64,000 nt of DNA, taken from positions 1-64,000 of the forward strand of contig NZ_JAQITD010000004.1 in NCBI RefSeq assembly GCF_028618555.1, in the 5' to 3' direction. The DNA comes from Bartonella sp. CM31XJBT (GTDB lineage: Bacteria; Pseudomonadota; Alphaproteobacteria; Rhizobiales; Rhizobiaceae). Below are positions 9,614-17,554 of the stretch, piece by piece (the stretch's first letter is position 1; every line of letters starts with the position of its first letter). The position numbers were made by a program, and so were the translations under genes. A model generated the notes under the pieces. The model saw only the letters and a program-made list of their open reading frames with translations, was not told the DNA's origin and did no database searches.

Positions 9614-9818
9614 GGAAACGAAAGCTGACGCAAGATAAAGTCATTTCATAACTTCACGTTTCACAAGAAATTGTAAATTATGAATACGTATAATTCATTG
9701 ATTTTACCGCGTAATTATTGTCTCTCGTTTATAAAAATCTTTTTAAGGAAATCTGAATAATATCTTTTACTCCCCTAATAAATATAGGATATGTGATAAT
9801 ATAACAACAGAAAAGAAT

Positions 9819-9846
9819 AGAGGCCCTGTCTTTGACAGAGCCTCTT
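9819..9846 (-). terminator. Terminator of the third hbp gene
   Basis: The arms AGAGGCCCTGTC and GACAGAGCCTCT form a hairpin with one wobble around TTT. It lies about 27 bases after the stop of the minus-strand gene at 9873 and is nearly identical to the hairpin at 10989. Confidence 0.75.
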
Positions 9847-9872
9847 GGAAGTTTATTTCGTTGTTGACGAAA

Positions 9873-10700
9873 TTAGAATTTGTATGCAACACCAACACGG
9901 AAATCATTGGTTTTGTAAGCTACTTTATCCCCGTTCTTTACAAATGCTTTTTTACCATAGTCTGAGTAACGATATTCTGCACGCAACAGAACATTGTCTG
10001 TCATTGCAAAGTCAATACCACCACCTACAGTGAAACCAACCATCGTTTTTGATGCATCAGAAACGGTAGCAGTACCAATATCTGCATTATTTTCATCTTT
10101 TACCTTAATCGAATCAACTTTTTGTACCTGTGCATAAGCAATACCACCAGCAACATAAGGCATAATGCGATCAACGGCTGCAAAACCAACACGAACGCGT
10201 GTAGCACCAGACCATTTTGCTTTTAGAGAAACGCTATTCATCTTTTTGCTTGTCGCCGTGATAGAGGTTTTATTTTTTCCTGAAGCATAATTAGGTTTGA
10301 GTTTGTCAAAAGTCTCATCATAACCTGCTCCAACAGTTTCCGCAGCGCGGTCTTTTGATTCTTCGCGGTCTGCCCAGACGGCATCAGTTTCAACACCTAG
10401 AATGAGGCCATTTCCAAGATCCACATTGGAACCTACATAGATACCACCCATGAAACCAGAAGGCTTAGGCATCCAATCTTTGTCACTAATTTTATTGTTC
10501 GTCGCTGAATCGTATACATCAACTTTACTTGAAAAGTTACCAACTTGACCACCGATATAAAAGCCTGTCCAAGAAAATGAAGGGGCTGCTGCGATGACTG
10601 CTGGGGCTGTTTCATGAGGGATGACAACATCAGCAGCTTGTGCTGCAGAAGCTGCTGCTATAGCGATAACAGAAGTTGTTACTAAAGATTTTATATTCAT
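9873..10700 (-). CDS. hbp: Hemin-binding outer membrane protein, Omp25/Pap31 family
   Basis: A 275-residue paralogue of the protein at 7620. I place the start at the ATG at 10700, because TAGGAGCAAAGTTT directly precedes it and the signal peptide MNIKSLVTTSVIAIAAASAAQA then begins normally; a longer frame to 10730 has no ribosome site. Residues just after the signal peptide (ETAPAVIAAAPSFSWTGFY) and the segment SGFMGGIYVGSNVDLGNG are almost identical to the first copy, while the loops (VDVYDSATNNKISDKDW; DRAAETVGAGYDETFDK) are different. This mosaic pattern suggests gene conversion in the barrel and diversification of surface loops. It ends in VGVAYKF. It has its own terminator and upstream block. 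Confidence 0.92.
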   Translation of the reverse strand: MNIKSLVTTSVIAIAAASAAQAADVVIPHETAPAVIAAAPSFSWTGFYIGGQVGNFSSKVDVYDSATNNKISDKDWMPKPSGFMGGIYVGSNVDLGNGLILGVETDAVWADREESKDRAAETVGAGYDETFDKLKPNYASGKNKTSITATSKKMNSVSLKAKWSGATRVRVGFAAVDRIMPYVAGGIAYAQVQKVDSIKVKDENNADIGTATVSDASKTMVGFTVGGGIDFAMTDNVLLRAEYRYSDYGKKAFVKNGDKVAYKTNDFRVGVAYKF

Positions 10701-10756
10701 AAACTTTGCTCCTAATTTATTTATGAGCACAGTGCTACAAGATTACAGAAAGAAAA

Positions 10757-10782
10757 GCTGTAGTAAAAATGATACAGTCACA
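10757..10782 (-). promoter_or_regulatory. Conserved block upstream of hbp (3 of 4)
   Basis: The plus strand reads GCTGTAGTAAAAATGATACA, then GTCACA, 57-82 bases before the ATG at 10700. It is the best-conserved form of the block shared by the four hbp genes. Confidence 0.5.
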
Positions 10783-10847
10783 GAAAATGGAGGGCACATC
10801 CCAGACAAAATTGCTTCATAACTTGATTTTGTACGAGAAACCTAAAG

Positions 10848-10866
10848 ATATATATATATATATATT
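10848..10866. repeat. TA dinucleotide tract
   Basis: About nine to ten uninterrupted TA units lie roughly 150 bases upstream of the hbp start at 10700. The corresponding spacer before the second copy has no such tract. Such tracts can vary in length. It is too far from the start to be an obvious promoter spacer. Otherwise the gap 10701-11037 holds only the upstream block and the next terminator. Confidence 0.6.
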
Positions 10867-10988
10867 ATTGATTTTTAAATGTAATTCTTGTTTGTTGTCT
10901 ATGAATTTTTTTAAGAAAATCTGAATAATATCTTTTCACATCCACAATAAATTATGTATTGTGTGATAATATAGCAACAAAGAATAAC

Positions 10989-11016
10989 AGAGGCTCTGTC
11001 TTTGACAGAGCCTCTT
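10989..11016 (-). terminator. Terminator of the fourth hbp gene
   Basis: A perfect 12-bp stem, AGAGGCTCTGTC/GACAGAGCCTCT, with a TTT loop lies 22 bases after the stop of the minus-strand gene at 11038. It is nearly identical to the hairpin at 9819, which shows that the intergenic region was duplicated together with the gene. Confidence 0.8.
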
Positions 11017-11037
11017 CGTTATTTAACTTACCATCTA

Positions 11038-11871
11038 TTAAAATTTGTAAGCAACACCAACTCGGAAATCATTGGTTTTGTAAGATGTCTCATATTTGTC
11101 ATTTGAGAATTTCTTTTTACCAAAATCAGAGTAACGATATTCCGCACGGACAATAACGTTATTGGTCATTGCTAAATCAACACCAGCACCAAGCGTGTAA
11201 CCAACAAGGGTCTTTGTTTCATCAGACAGAGTACCAGAAGCTATTACTTTATCTGAATCTTTCCCTGTTATTGAAATCAATGCACTATCTTGAAGCTGTG
11301 TATAGGCGATACCACCAGCAACATAAGGCATAATGCGTTCAGCTGCAAAACCAATACGTACACGTGTCGCACCAGCCCACTTTTCTTTAAAAGTGAAACT
11401 GTGGGTTCGTTTATCACCAGGTACAAGCGCATCTTTACCAATATTAATTCCAGATTCTGTTAATATCTTCTTAATATAATTTATGTGATCTGGAGCAATA
11501 ACATATGTTTTTCCTGTCTTCGTGTCATCTTTATTAGACCACATGATATCTGTATCAACACCTAAAATAAGGCCATTGCCGAGATCAACGTTGGAACCTG
11601 CGTAAAGACCACCCATGAAACCAGATAGTTTAGGCAAAAGATCATCAGGTGCTGGAATCTTTTTTCCGTTACTGAGAATATCCATTTTCGTCTTACCCGA
11701 AAAACCACCAATCTGCCCCCCAACATAAAAACCTGTCCAAGAAAAAGTTGGAGCAACAATAACAGGAGCAACAGGTGTTGGACTGGGGGGAACAATAACA
11801 TCTGCTGCTTGAGCTGCTGAAGCTGAAACAAAAGCGAAAGCAGAAGCTGTTATTAACCATTTCATATTCAT
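11038..11871 (-). CDS. hbp: Hemin-binding outer membrane protein, Omp25/Pap31 family
   Basis: A 277-residue member and the most divergent intact copy of the cluster. The ATG at 11871 follows TGGAGAGAAAAT and starts the signal peptide MNMKWLITASAFAFVSASAAQA; the open frame to 11958 has no ribosome site. After cleavage a proline-rich linker (VPPSPTPVAPVIVAPT) leads into SWTGFYVGGQIGGFSGK. The barrel motifs GLYAGSNVDLGNGLILGVDTD, ATRVRIGFA, MPYVAGGIAYTQ, RAEYRYSDFGKKKF and terminal VGVAYKF are all present. The loops at about residues 60-80 and 115-160 are unique. It is the promoter-proximal gene of the tandem array on the minus strand. Confidence 0.9.
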   Translation of the reverse strand: MNMKWLITASAFAFVSASAAQAADVIVPPSPTPVAPVIVAPTFSWTGFYVGGQIGGFSGKTKMDILSNGKKIPAPDDLLPKLSGFMGGLYAGSNVDLGNGLILGVDTDIMWSNKDDTKTGKTYVIAPDHINYIKKILTESGINIGKDALVPGDKRTHSFTFKEKWAGATRVRIGFAAERIMPYVAGGIAYTQLQDSALISITGKDSDKVIASGTLSDETKTLVGYTLGAGVDLAMTNNVIVRAEYRYSDFGKKKFSNDKYETSYKTNDFRVGVAYKF

Positions 11872-11937
11872 ATTTTCTCTCCATAGCTGAATATTTATTT
11901 GAACACACCATTTCATATAGAGCCCCATCTTCAGATA

Positions 11938-11963
11938 TCTGTAGCAAAAATGATACACTTATA
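11938..11963 (-). promoter_or_regulatory. Conserved block upstream of hbp (4 of 4)
   Basis: The plus strand reads TCTGTAGCAAAAATGATACA, then CTTATA, 67-92 bases before the ATG at 11871. It is slightly more divergent and further from the gene than in the other three copies. Confidence 0.45.
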
Positions 11964-12119
11964 AAAAAAACAAAAAGCCAATCAAAGTACCCTTAATTGC
12001 TTGATCTGTAATAAATGAGAATTAAACTATGCCCATGCACAAATGATCTCTTTTCCTCACGTTTTCTCTCCTTTATCATTTTGATAAAAAAACTGCGCCA
12101 CAGTACCCTCCGTGTAAAG

Positions 12120-12283
12120 CGTGTGCTATTGACATAAAAATATAATATATTGATTTATAATGAAAAAATATCTTTTATATTAATTCGTCTGCAATATTGA
12201 AGATGTTCTTATCTTAAGCCTTTTTATATTAAAGCCCCCCCAGCACCTCACAAACGAGCAAGTGTGTGAATAAATAAAACTAT
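12120..12283 (+). other. Solitary decayed copy of the integrase leader
   Basis: ATATATTGATTTATAATGA near 12146-12165 and a later GTGTGTGAATAAATAAAA stretch (about 12260-12285) match the leader that precedes the integrase copies at 509 and 13632. No integrase sequence follows; the minus-strand ORF at 12284 does. It probably marks another old element. The rest of the gap 11964-12120 is featureless. Confidence 0.4.
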
Positions 12284-12565
12284 TTAAAAGCTAAAATGCT
12301 TCCTATTAATACTCTCAATATTGTAATAGTGAAGACCGTTACAATATTGAGAGCAGCTAAATGTAACTGTTCCATTTAAATTCATACAAACAACGTTTTT
12401 AGCTTCATCCTTCGTATAACCAAATGTGAATAGCTCTTTGATTATTTTTTCATCACTGTAAAGAATGCTTGTAGCGCACATGAACAAGATCTCCACTACC
12501 CTATGGACTGCAACAAGATTACATGCAATTTCATTACATTTACTCTTTGTTTTTAATTTAGGCAT
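12284..12565 (-). CDS. Hypothetical protein, 93 residues
   Basis: I do not recognise this small ORF. The ATG is preceded by AAAAAGGAATAA, a good ribosome site. The product has six Cys residues, a weakly hydrophobic stretch (VEILFMCATSILY) near residues 25-38 and a segment KELFTFGYTKDEAKNVVCMNLNGTV that looks like real protein sequence. There is no clear signal peptide. It sits alone between the hbp cluster and a small exported protein in the decayed zone. It may be a genuine gene or the remnant of a longer one. Confidence 0.4.
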   Translation of the reverse strand: MPKLKTKSKCNEIACNLVAVHRVVEILFMCATSILYSDEKIIKELFTFGYTKDEAKNVVCMNLNGTVTFSCSQYCNGLHYYNIESINRKHFSF

Positions 12566-12889
12566 TTATTCCTTTTTGACATACTTACCATTTTTTTCTT
12601 CTCTCAACCTTATAGTAAAGTCTTTTTCAGAGCTTCAGCCTTATTTGTAGGCTATCATTTCATACTCCTTTACAAGACGAAATTGAAAAAAATACCTAAA
12701 GACAAACAACCGGTATGATAAACATTAAAACTTATATAGAAATCTCCTTAAAGCTGAAAAAATGAGAAATCTTTCTTAAAGTTTTCAAACCACCCCTTGC
12801 TTTAAAAATCATGAATTTGGCAGAAAAAATATCCCTCTTTTTCAACTTCAAAACATATATTATACTTCTTAATGTTGTTTTTTCACTTT
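12566..12889. other. Gene-free gap
   Basis: I see no convincing ORF, RNA gene or repeat here. The sequence is very AT-rich and must contain the promoter of the minus-strand ORF at 12284. Confidence 0.5.
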
Positions 12890-13219
12890 TTAAAAACTCA
12901 TTGGACCTCGTGCAAATAGGTTTGGCCGTCCTCTTTTCCCTGGTCTTCTTTTAGGATAATGATCTCTTTTTTTACCAGAATGTAACACAGGTACTAACTT
13001 AGCTGCTGTTATGCATTCGCTGTTATTTGTGCAAGAAAGTTCTATCTGAAAAACTTCAGATAATAACTTGCAAAGCTGTTCACCAGAAAAAAAACCTATT
13101 GGAGGAACAGTCGAAGATGCTCTCTGTATAAGATTTTGAGACGCTAAAAAACTTGCACCTTGAGCCATAGAGATTGAAGCAAAAGTAGCAAAAGCTGTAA
13201 TAAAATATTTTATATTCAT
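12890..13219 (-). CDS. Small exported protein with a strongly basic C-terminus
   Basis: A 109-residue protein of unknown family. The N-terminus (MNIKYFITAFATFASISMAQGA) is a Sec signal peptide that resembles those of the adjacent hbp genes. The mature part has three Cys (CKLL, ELSCTNN, SECITAA) and ends in a highly basic stretch, HSGKKRDHYPKRRPGKRGRP, then NLFARGPMSF. GAGG lies 8 bases before the ATG. The signal peptide could have been borrowed from an hbp gene by recombination. The basic tail could bind nucleic acid, acidic polymers or heme; this is speculation. The upstream region lacks the hbp block. Confidence 0.55.
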   Translation of the reverse strand: MNIKYFITAFATFASISMAQGASFLASQNLIQRASSTVPPIGFFSGEQLCKLLSEVFQIELSCTNNSECITAAKLVPVLHSGKKRDHYPKRRPGKRGRPNLFARGPMSF

Positions 13220-13454
13220 AAATTTAACCTCATCAAATATTCATAATGGATTTTATCTAGTGCCTTCATTGCAAATTTCCAGAGAAAAATAATGTGTTTA
13301 TAGATAAAAAGTGAAAATCCTTAAAAATAAAGCTTTGGAGCATTTTGCTTTTAAAATAAAAGCAAATTGCCCTGCTCTGCCAACATAGAAATTACTTATT
13401 GAGTAATAAATAAAGGCACGAAGTATCGTCTGAAAATAATAAACTATACGAACT

Positions 13455-13631
13455 TCATATAATATACTGATTTATAATGATAATTTAGCATTATTCACAT
13501 TGACTGAGAACCCTAAACATCATAAGATTCTCTCATTCAAAATCTTTTTCATGTTGAATCAATTAAAACCATTTGTTTGCACGTTATAAGTTGGAAGAGC
13601 TGTGTGGATAAAAAACACTAAAAAGACTAAA
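13455..13631 (+). other. Integrase leader (copy 2)
   Basis: It matches the leader at 330-508 over nearly its full length: ATACTGATTTATAATGATAA, CATAAGATTCTCTCATT, AATTAAAACCA and TGTGTGGATAAAA are shared. The gap 13220-13454 contains nothing I can identify. Confidence 0.55.
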
Positions 13632-14069
13632 ATGTCTCTTATGAACCGTGCCAAGGGCTACACAACATTGGGAGTTGGCAAAGTGGTGTGATGGTAGCAG
13701 CTTGTTACTCCGTAAGCGTAAAAATGGGAGTGCTCAATGAATTTTATATCATATTTTTGGGGGCTTTATCGTTATACCATTCATAAGCGCCGTCGTAAAA
13801 TGGATTTGGGTGCCGGTTTCTTTAAAAAAGCACATGAATTAGCAACACAAATATATTCCGTTTAGGGCGTTCTGTTTTACACGAAGAACGTAAATCCATT
13901 AAAAACATGAGGCAATGCGTAATCTCTATTATTTAACAGACATTGCTTTAAATACTTTTGAAAGTCGTAAAGCCGAATTAAAAATGATGGTAAAGATGAG
14001 ATTTGTTTTTTACATTTACACATTCATATTCTCCCCCAATTAGGCTGTATACCGGTTGCAGAGATTTAA
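13632..14069 (+). pseudogene. Integrase remnant (copy 2, 5' part)
   Basis: Starting at ATG 13632 (MSLMNRA...) the pieces match the first third of the integrase at 509: LLLRKRKNGSAQ, IYHIFGGFIVIPFISAVVKW in mixed frames, HELAT, RSVLHEERKSIK, YLTDIALNTFESRKAELK and LGCIPVAEI. It is broken by many stops and indels and ends at 14069. Between HELAT and RSVLHEE it carries about 17 extra bases (ATATATTCCGTTTAGGGCG context), shared with the remnants at 7000 and 32699. 14070-14314 shows nothing further. Confidence 0.85.
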
Positions 14070-14314
14070 GTCTTCCAATCACCGTATGTTTCCAGCCTCT
14101 CCTCAAAATTGCTTTGTTTCAAATAAAAGCTGTTACAAAAATAAAAAATATGAATTCGCAAAAGTACTTTTATTGCCTAAACTTCAAATGAAATAGCACT
14201 TAAGAATTTATTATAATTCTTATCAGAAAAGATGAGAGGATAAAATGTCCATAATGTACAAGCATTTTGTCCTCTCACATCAATAATTAACTCCATTAAA
14301 AGCCAATTTTAAAG

Positions 14315-14935
14315 TTAGCTATGCGCAAAAATATCAACTTCCGCCCATCCTAAAAGATCAAGCCTAGCTCTCATAGGCAAAAATTGAAAGCATGCCTTGG
14401 CAACATTTTCTCGCTCTTCACGTCTTAAACGTTCTTCAAATATAACCTTTAAACGATGCAAATATAACACATCCGACGCAGCATATTCAATTTGCGCCTG
14501 TGATAACGTTTCTGCCGCCCAATCCGAAGATTGTTGCTGTTTAGAAATATTCACATTCAGCAATTCATTACAAATTTCTTTCAAGCCATGACGATCCGTG
14601 TAAGTACGCGTGAGTTTCGAAGCAATCTTTGTACAAAAAATAGCCTCTGGCATAACACCAAATGTATGTGCTAAAATAGCAAGATCAAAACGCCCAAAAT
14701 GGAATATTTTTACGACTGCTTTATCTTTAAGAAGCTTGACCAAATTAGGTGCATTCTTTTGTCCTTTAGCAATCTGTATAATATCGGCAGTACCATCTCC
14801 AGAAGAAAGCTGAACAACGCATAAACGATCACGATGGGGTTGTAATCCTAAAGTTTCGGTATCAATCGCAACAGCATCAGTTTGATAATTATCTAAGTTT
14901 GGTAAATCACCTTGATGAACACGAATCTCAGCCAT
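14315..14935 (-). CDS. rnd: Short RNase D-type 3'-5' exonuclease
   Basis: A 206-residue DEDDy exonuclease. Motif I is D25-T-E27 (IDTETLGL), motif II has D84 (HFGRFDLAIL) and motif III has Y151 and D155 (YAASDVLYL), so all four metal-binding acidic residues and the Tyr are present. Full-length RNase D has C-terminal HRDC domains; this short form lacks them, as is common in alphaproteobacteria, so it is an RNase D-like trimming enzyme for structured RNA or DNA ends. Its start overlaps the end of the upstream M20 peptidase gene by 8 bases, so the two are probably co-transcribed. Confidence 0.88.
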   Translation of the reverse strand: MAEIRVHQGDLPNLDNYQTDAVAIDTETLGLQPHRDRLCVVQLSSGDGTADIIQIAKGQKNAPNLVKLLKDKAVVKIFHFGRFDLAILAHTFGVMPEAIFCTKIASKLTRTYTDRHGLKEICNELLNVNISKQQQSSDWAAETLSQAQIEYAASDVLYLHRLKVIFEERLRREERENVAKACFQFLPMRARLDLLGWAEVDIFAHS

Positions 14936-16322
14936 TTACCCTCCTATTTGCTAAAGCTGCAAGAATACGCGCCCAAGACCGCTGCCCCTTATGAAATGAT
15001 TTTAAATTATACTTTTCATTAGGCGAATGAATACGGTCATCAGCCAGTCCAAAACCAACCAAAAGAGTTTCCATGCCAAGAATTGACCGAAAATCTGCTA
15101 CAATTGGGATCGAGCCCCCCATGGCTGTCAAGACAGCAGGCACTTCCCACTCTTGTGATAAGGCATCCTTCGCCTCCTTGATAAAAGATGAATCATCAGA
15201 AATCTGAAGTGCCGGAGAAGAACCGTGATTCTTAAATTCAACCTTACAATCAGCAGGAATTGAGCTACGTACATAATCACGCAACGCTTGGCGTATTTTC
15301 TCTGGATCTTGCTTATGCACCAAACGACACGATACTTTTGCACTCGCTTGAGAAGCAATAACCGTTTTCATCCCTTCCCCTTCATAGCCGCCACTAATAC
15401 CATTAATTTCCATGGTAGGACGTGCCCATACAAGCTCTAAAATGCTCCGCCCTTTTTCACCAGCTGGAACAGAAAGTCCTATAGGACCAAGAAAATTTTC
15501 AGCAGTACAATTAAGCGCATTCCATGATTGTAAAATATGTGGAGGTGTTTCTTCTACTCCATCATAAAAGCCAGGAAGTGTTGCCCTATTATTTTCATCG
15601 TGAAGTCCTGCTAAGATTTTCGTTAAAATACGAATGGGATTAGCTGCTACTCCTCCAAAATAACCAGAATGCAAATCACGATTAGCTGCTGTGATAATAA
15701 TCTCTTCTGCCATAATTCCCCGAAGAGAAAGAGCAATAGATGGAGTATTCGCATCCCACATTGACGTGTCACAAACCAATGCATAATCTGCCTTAAGTTC
15801 ATCTGTATTTGCTTTTAAAAAAGGAATAAGGGAAGGAGAAGCACTCTCTTCCTCGCCTTCACATAAAATAGTAACTTTAATAGGAAGCTGCCCTGTTTCT
15901 TTCTTAAATGCACGACATGCTTCAATAAAAGTCATCAACTGACCTTTGTCATCTGAAGCTCCACGAGCACAAATAACTTTCTCTCCATCTCTCTCTTTTA
16001 AAGAAGGTGTAAATGGATCATCCTCCCATAAACTCAATGGATCAACAGGTTGAACATCATAATGTCCGTAAAACAACACATGCAAACAATCATCTGAAGG
16101 TCCAGGATGATGCCCAACAACCATTGGATGCCCCGGTGTATCACGGCGTGAAGCCTCAAAACCGATGCTTTTTAAATCCTCTACTAACCAATCAGCTGCT
16201 TTACGACATGCATCCTTGTAAGCCGAGTCTGTAGAAATCGATTGAAAACGTAAAAGAGAAAAAAGGCGTTCAAGGCTCTTCTCTATATTTCCATCAAGAT
16301 GTGTTAGTACTTTATTCAGCAT
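14928..16322 (-). CDS. M20-family metallopeptidase (dipeptidase)
   Basis: A 464-residue cytosolic zinc peptidase of the M20/ArgE/DapE/carnosinase group. Metal and catalytic motifs are FYGHYDVQPVDP (His and catalytic Asp), RGASDDKGQ (bridging Asp), CEGEEESASPS (general-base Glu and metal Glu), CDTSMW (Asp) and a C-terminal GFGLADDRIHSPNEKY (His). The lid/dimerisation domain lies between about residues 190 and 340. The exact substrate cannot be read from sequence; related proteins cleave dipeptides. AAAGG precedes the ATG by 9 bases. It is followed by the overlapping RNase D gene. Confidence 0.88.
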   Translation of the reverse strand: MLNKVLTHLDGNIEKSLERLFSLLRFQSISTDSAYKDACRKAADWLVEDLKSIGFEASRRDTPGHPMVVGHHPGPSDDCLHVLFYGHYDVQPVDPLSLWEDDPFTPSLKERDGEKVICARGASDDKGQLMTFIEACRAFKKETGQLPIKVTILCEGEEESASPSLIPFLKANTDELKADYALVCDTSMWDANTPSIALSLRGIMAEEIIITAANRDLHSGYFGGVAANPIRILTKILAGLHDENNRATLPGFYDGVEETPPHILQSWNALNCTAENFLGPIGLSVPAGEKGRSILELVWARPTMEINGISGGYEGEGMKTVIASQASAKVSCRLVHKQDPEKIRQALRDYVRSSIPADCKVEFKNHGSSPALQISDDSSFIKEAKDALSQEWEVPAVLTAMGGSIPIVADFRSILGMETLLVGFGLADDRIHSPNEKYNLKSFHKGQRSWARILAALANRRVNG

Positions 16323-16406
16323 AAAAAAAACCTTTCAAGCCTTGTGTAATTATATTATAGATACGATGACTTTAAGCCTCTTGTAAGATTTTGCAAGACG
16401 CCTTAT

Positions 16407-17282
16407 TCATTTTTGACATTGTGAGCAGTAAAAACTTGAACGTCCAGCCTGTAAAATGCGCATAATAGGCGCTCCACATTCCAAACATTGCTTGCCTTCT
16501 CGTCCATAAACTGAAAAAGCATGCTGAAAATAACCAAGTGAACCATCTATATGCATATAATCACGTAAAGAAGAGCCACCAGACAAAATGGCTTCAGAAA
16601 TCACATTGCGTATATTTTGTGCTAAAGAATCTGCAAATTCACGTGCCCGTGCCGTTTGTGATGCCAATGTAAATGCACCACGTTGTGGAGACAAACGACT
16701 CCGCCAAAGTGCTTCGCAAACATAAATATTCCCAAGACCTGCAACAATAGACTGATCAAGTAAAACACCCTTGAGAGACATTTTTTTATTAACAAAAGCC
16801 TTTTGTAAATAACGACCAGAAAACGAATTACTCATAGGTTCAAGACCTAGCTTATTTAAAAGTGGATGTTCATAAAGCTTATCCGTATCGACTAAAAGCA
16901 TAAACCCAAAGCGACGCACATCATTATAAATAAGATGATAAACTTCACCATCCCTTGTTTGAATATCCATGACAAAATGATCATGCTTAACCAATTTACT
17001 TGTCGTTGAAAAAACTGTTCTTAAAAGATCATTCTCTATACGCCATGAACCAGACATTCCTAAATGGCTTAAAATCGTTTCATTCTGAGAAAGATGAAAT
17101 AATAAATATTTTGCACGCCGACCAAGTTCTATAATTGTTCTGCCAATAAGGCGCTCAGAAAAAGCCTCAGGAAAAGGAAAGCGCAAATCTCTACGATTAA
17201 GTTTGACAGATACTATCTTTGCATCAATTACAACAGATTCAAGTCCACGACGAACTGTCTCTACTTCAGGAAGTTCAGGCAT
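16407..17282 (-). CDS. mutM: Formamidopyrimidine-DNA glycosylase (Fpg/MutM)
   Basis: A 291-residue base-excision repair glycosylase/AP lyase that removes 8-oxoguanine and ring-opened purines. The N-terminal Pro2-Glu3 catalytic pair (MPELPEVETVRRGL) is intact, as are GRRAKYLLF with the catalytic Lys, the helix-two-turn-helix motif (VAGLGNIYVCEALW) and the C-terminal zinc finger (CLECG ... YCSQCQK). GAAGAG directly precedes the ATG. It stands alone on the minus strand. The gap 17283-17554 to the next gene shows no feature. Confidence 0.96.
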   Translation of the reverse strand: MPELPEVETVRRGLESVVIDAKIVSVKLNRRDLRFPFPEAFSERLIGRTIIELGRRAKYLLFHLSQNETILSHLGMSGSWRIENDLLRTVFSTTSKLVKHDHFVMDIQTRDGEVYHLIYNDVRRFGFMLLVDTDKLYEHPLLNKLGLEPMSNSFSGRYLQKAFVNKKMSLKGVLLDQSIVAGLGNIYVCEALWRSRLSPQRGAFTLASQTARAREFADSLAQNIRNVISEAILSGGSSLRDYMHIDGSLGYFQHAFSVYGREGKQCLECGAPIMRILQAGRSSFYCSQCQK

Positions 17283-17554
17283 CTCTCTTCTTTAATAATT
17301 ATACACTTTCCAATCGTATCACTGATATATTAACTTCTTTTCCCCCTCAAAGAACGAAGACTTCCTCTACATCTACTAAACAAATTCTTGATGAGTGGAT
17401 TTCACTTGGCTTCCTACTCATGTGAGTCATTTAACTAAAGGCTTTATGGCCAAGCCCTGCCTTGAATATATACCACACACTCTAAAATACTTAACGTATC
17501 AATGAGGCTTACATCCCACCCCACCTCAAATGACCGTGTTTTATGGTAACAAAA

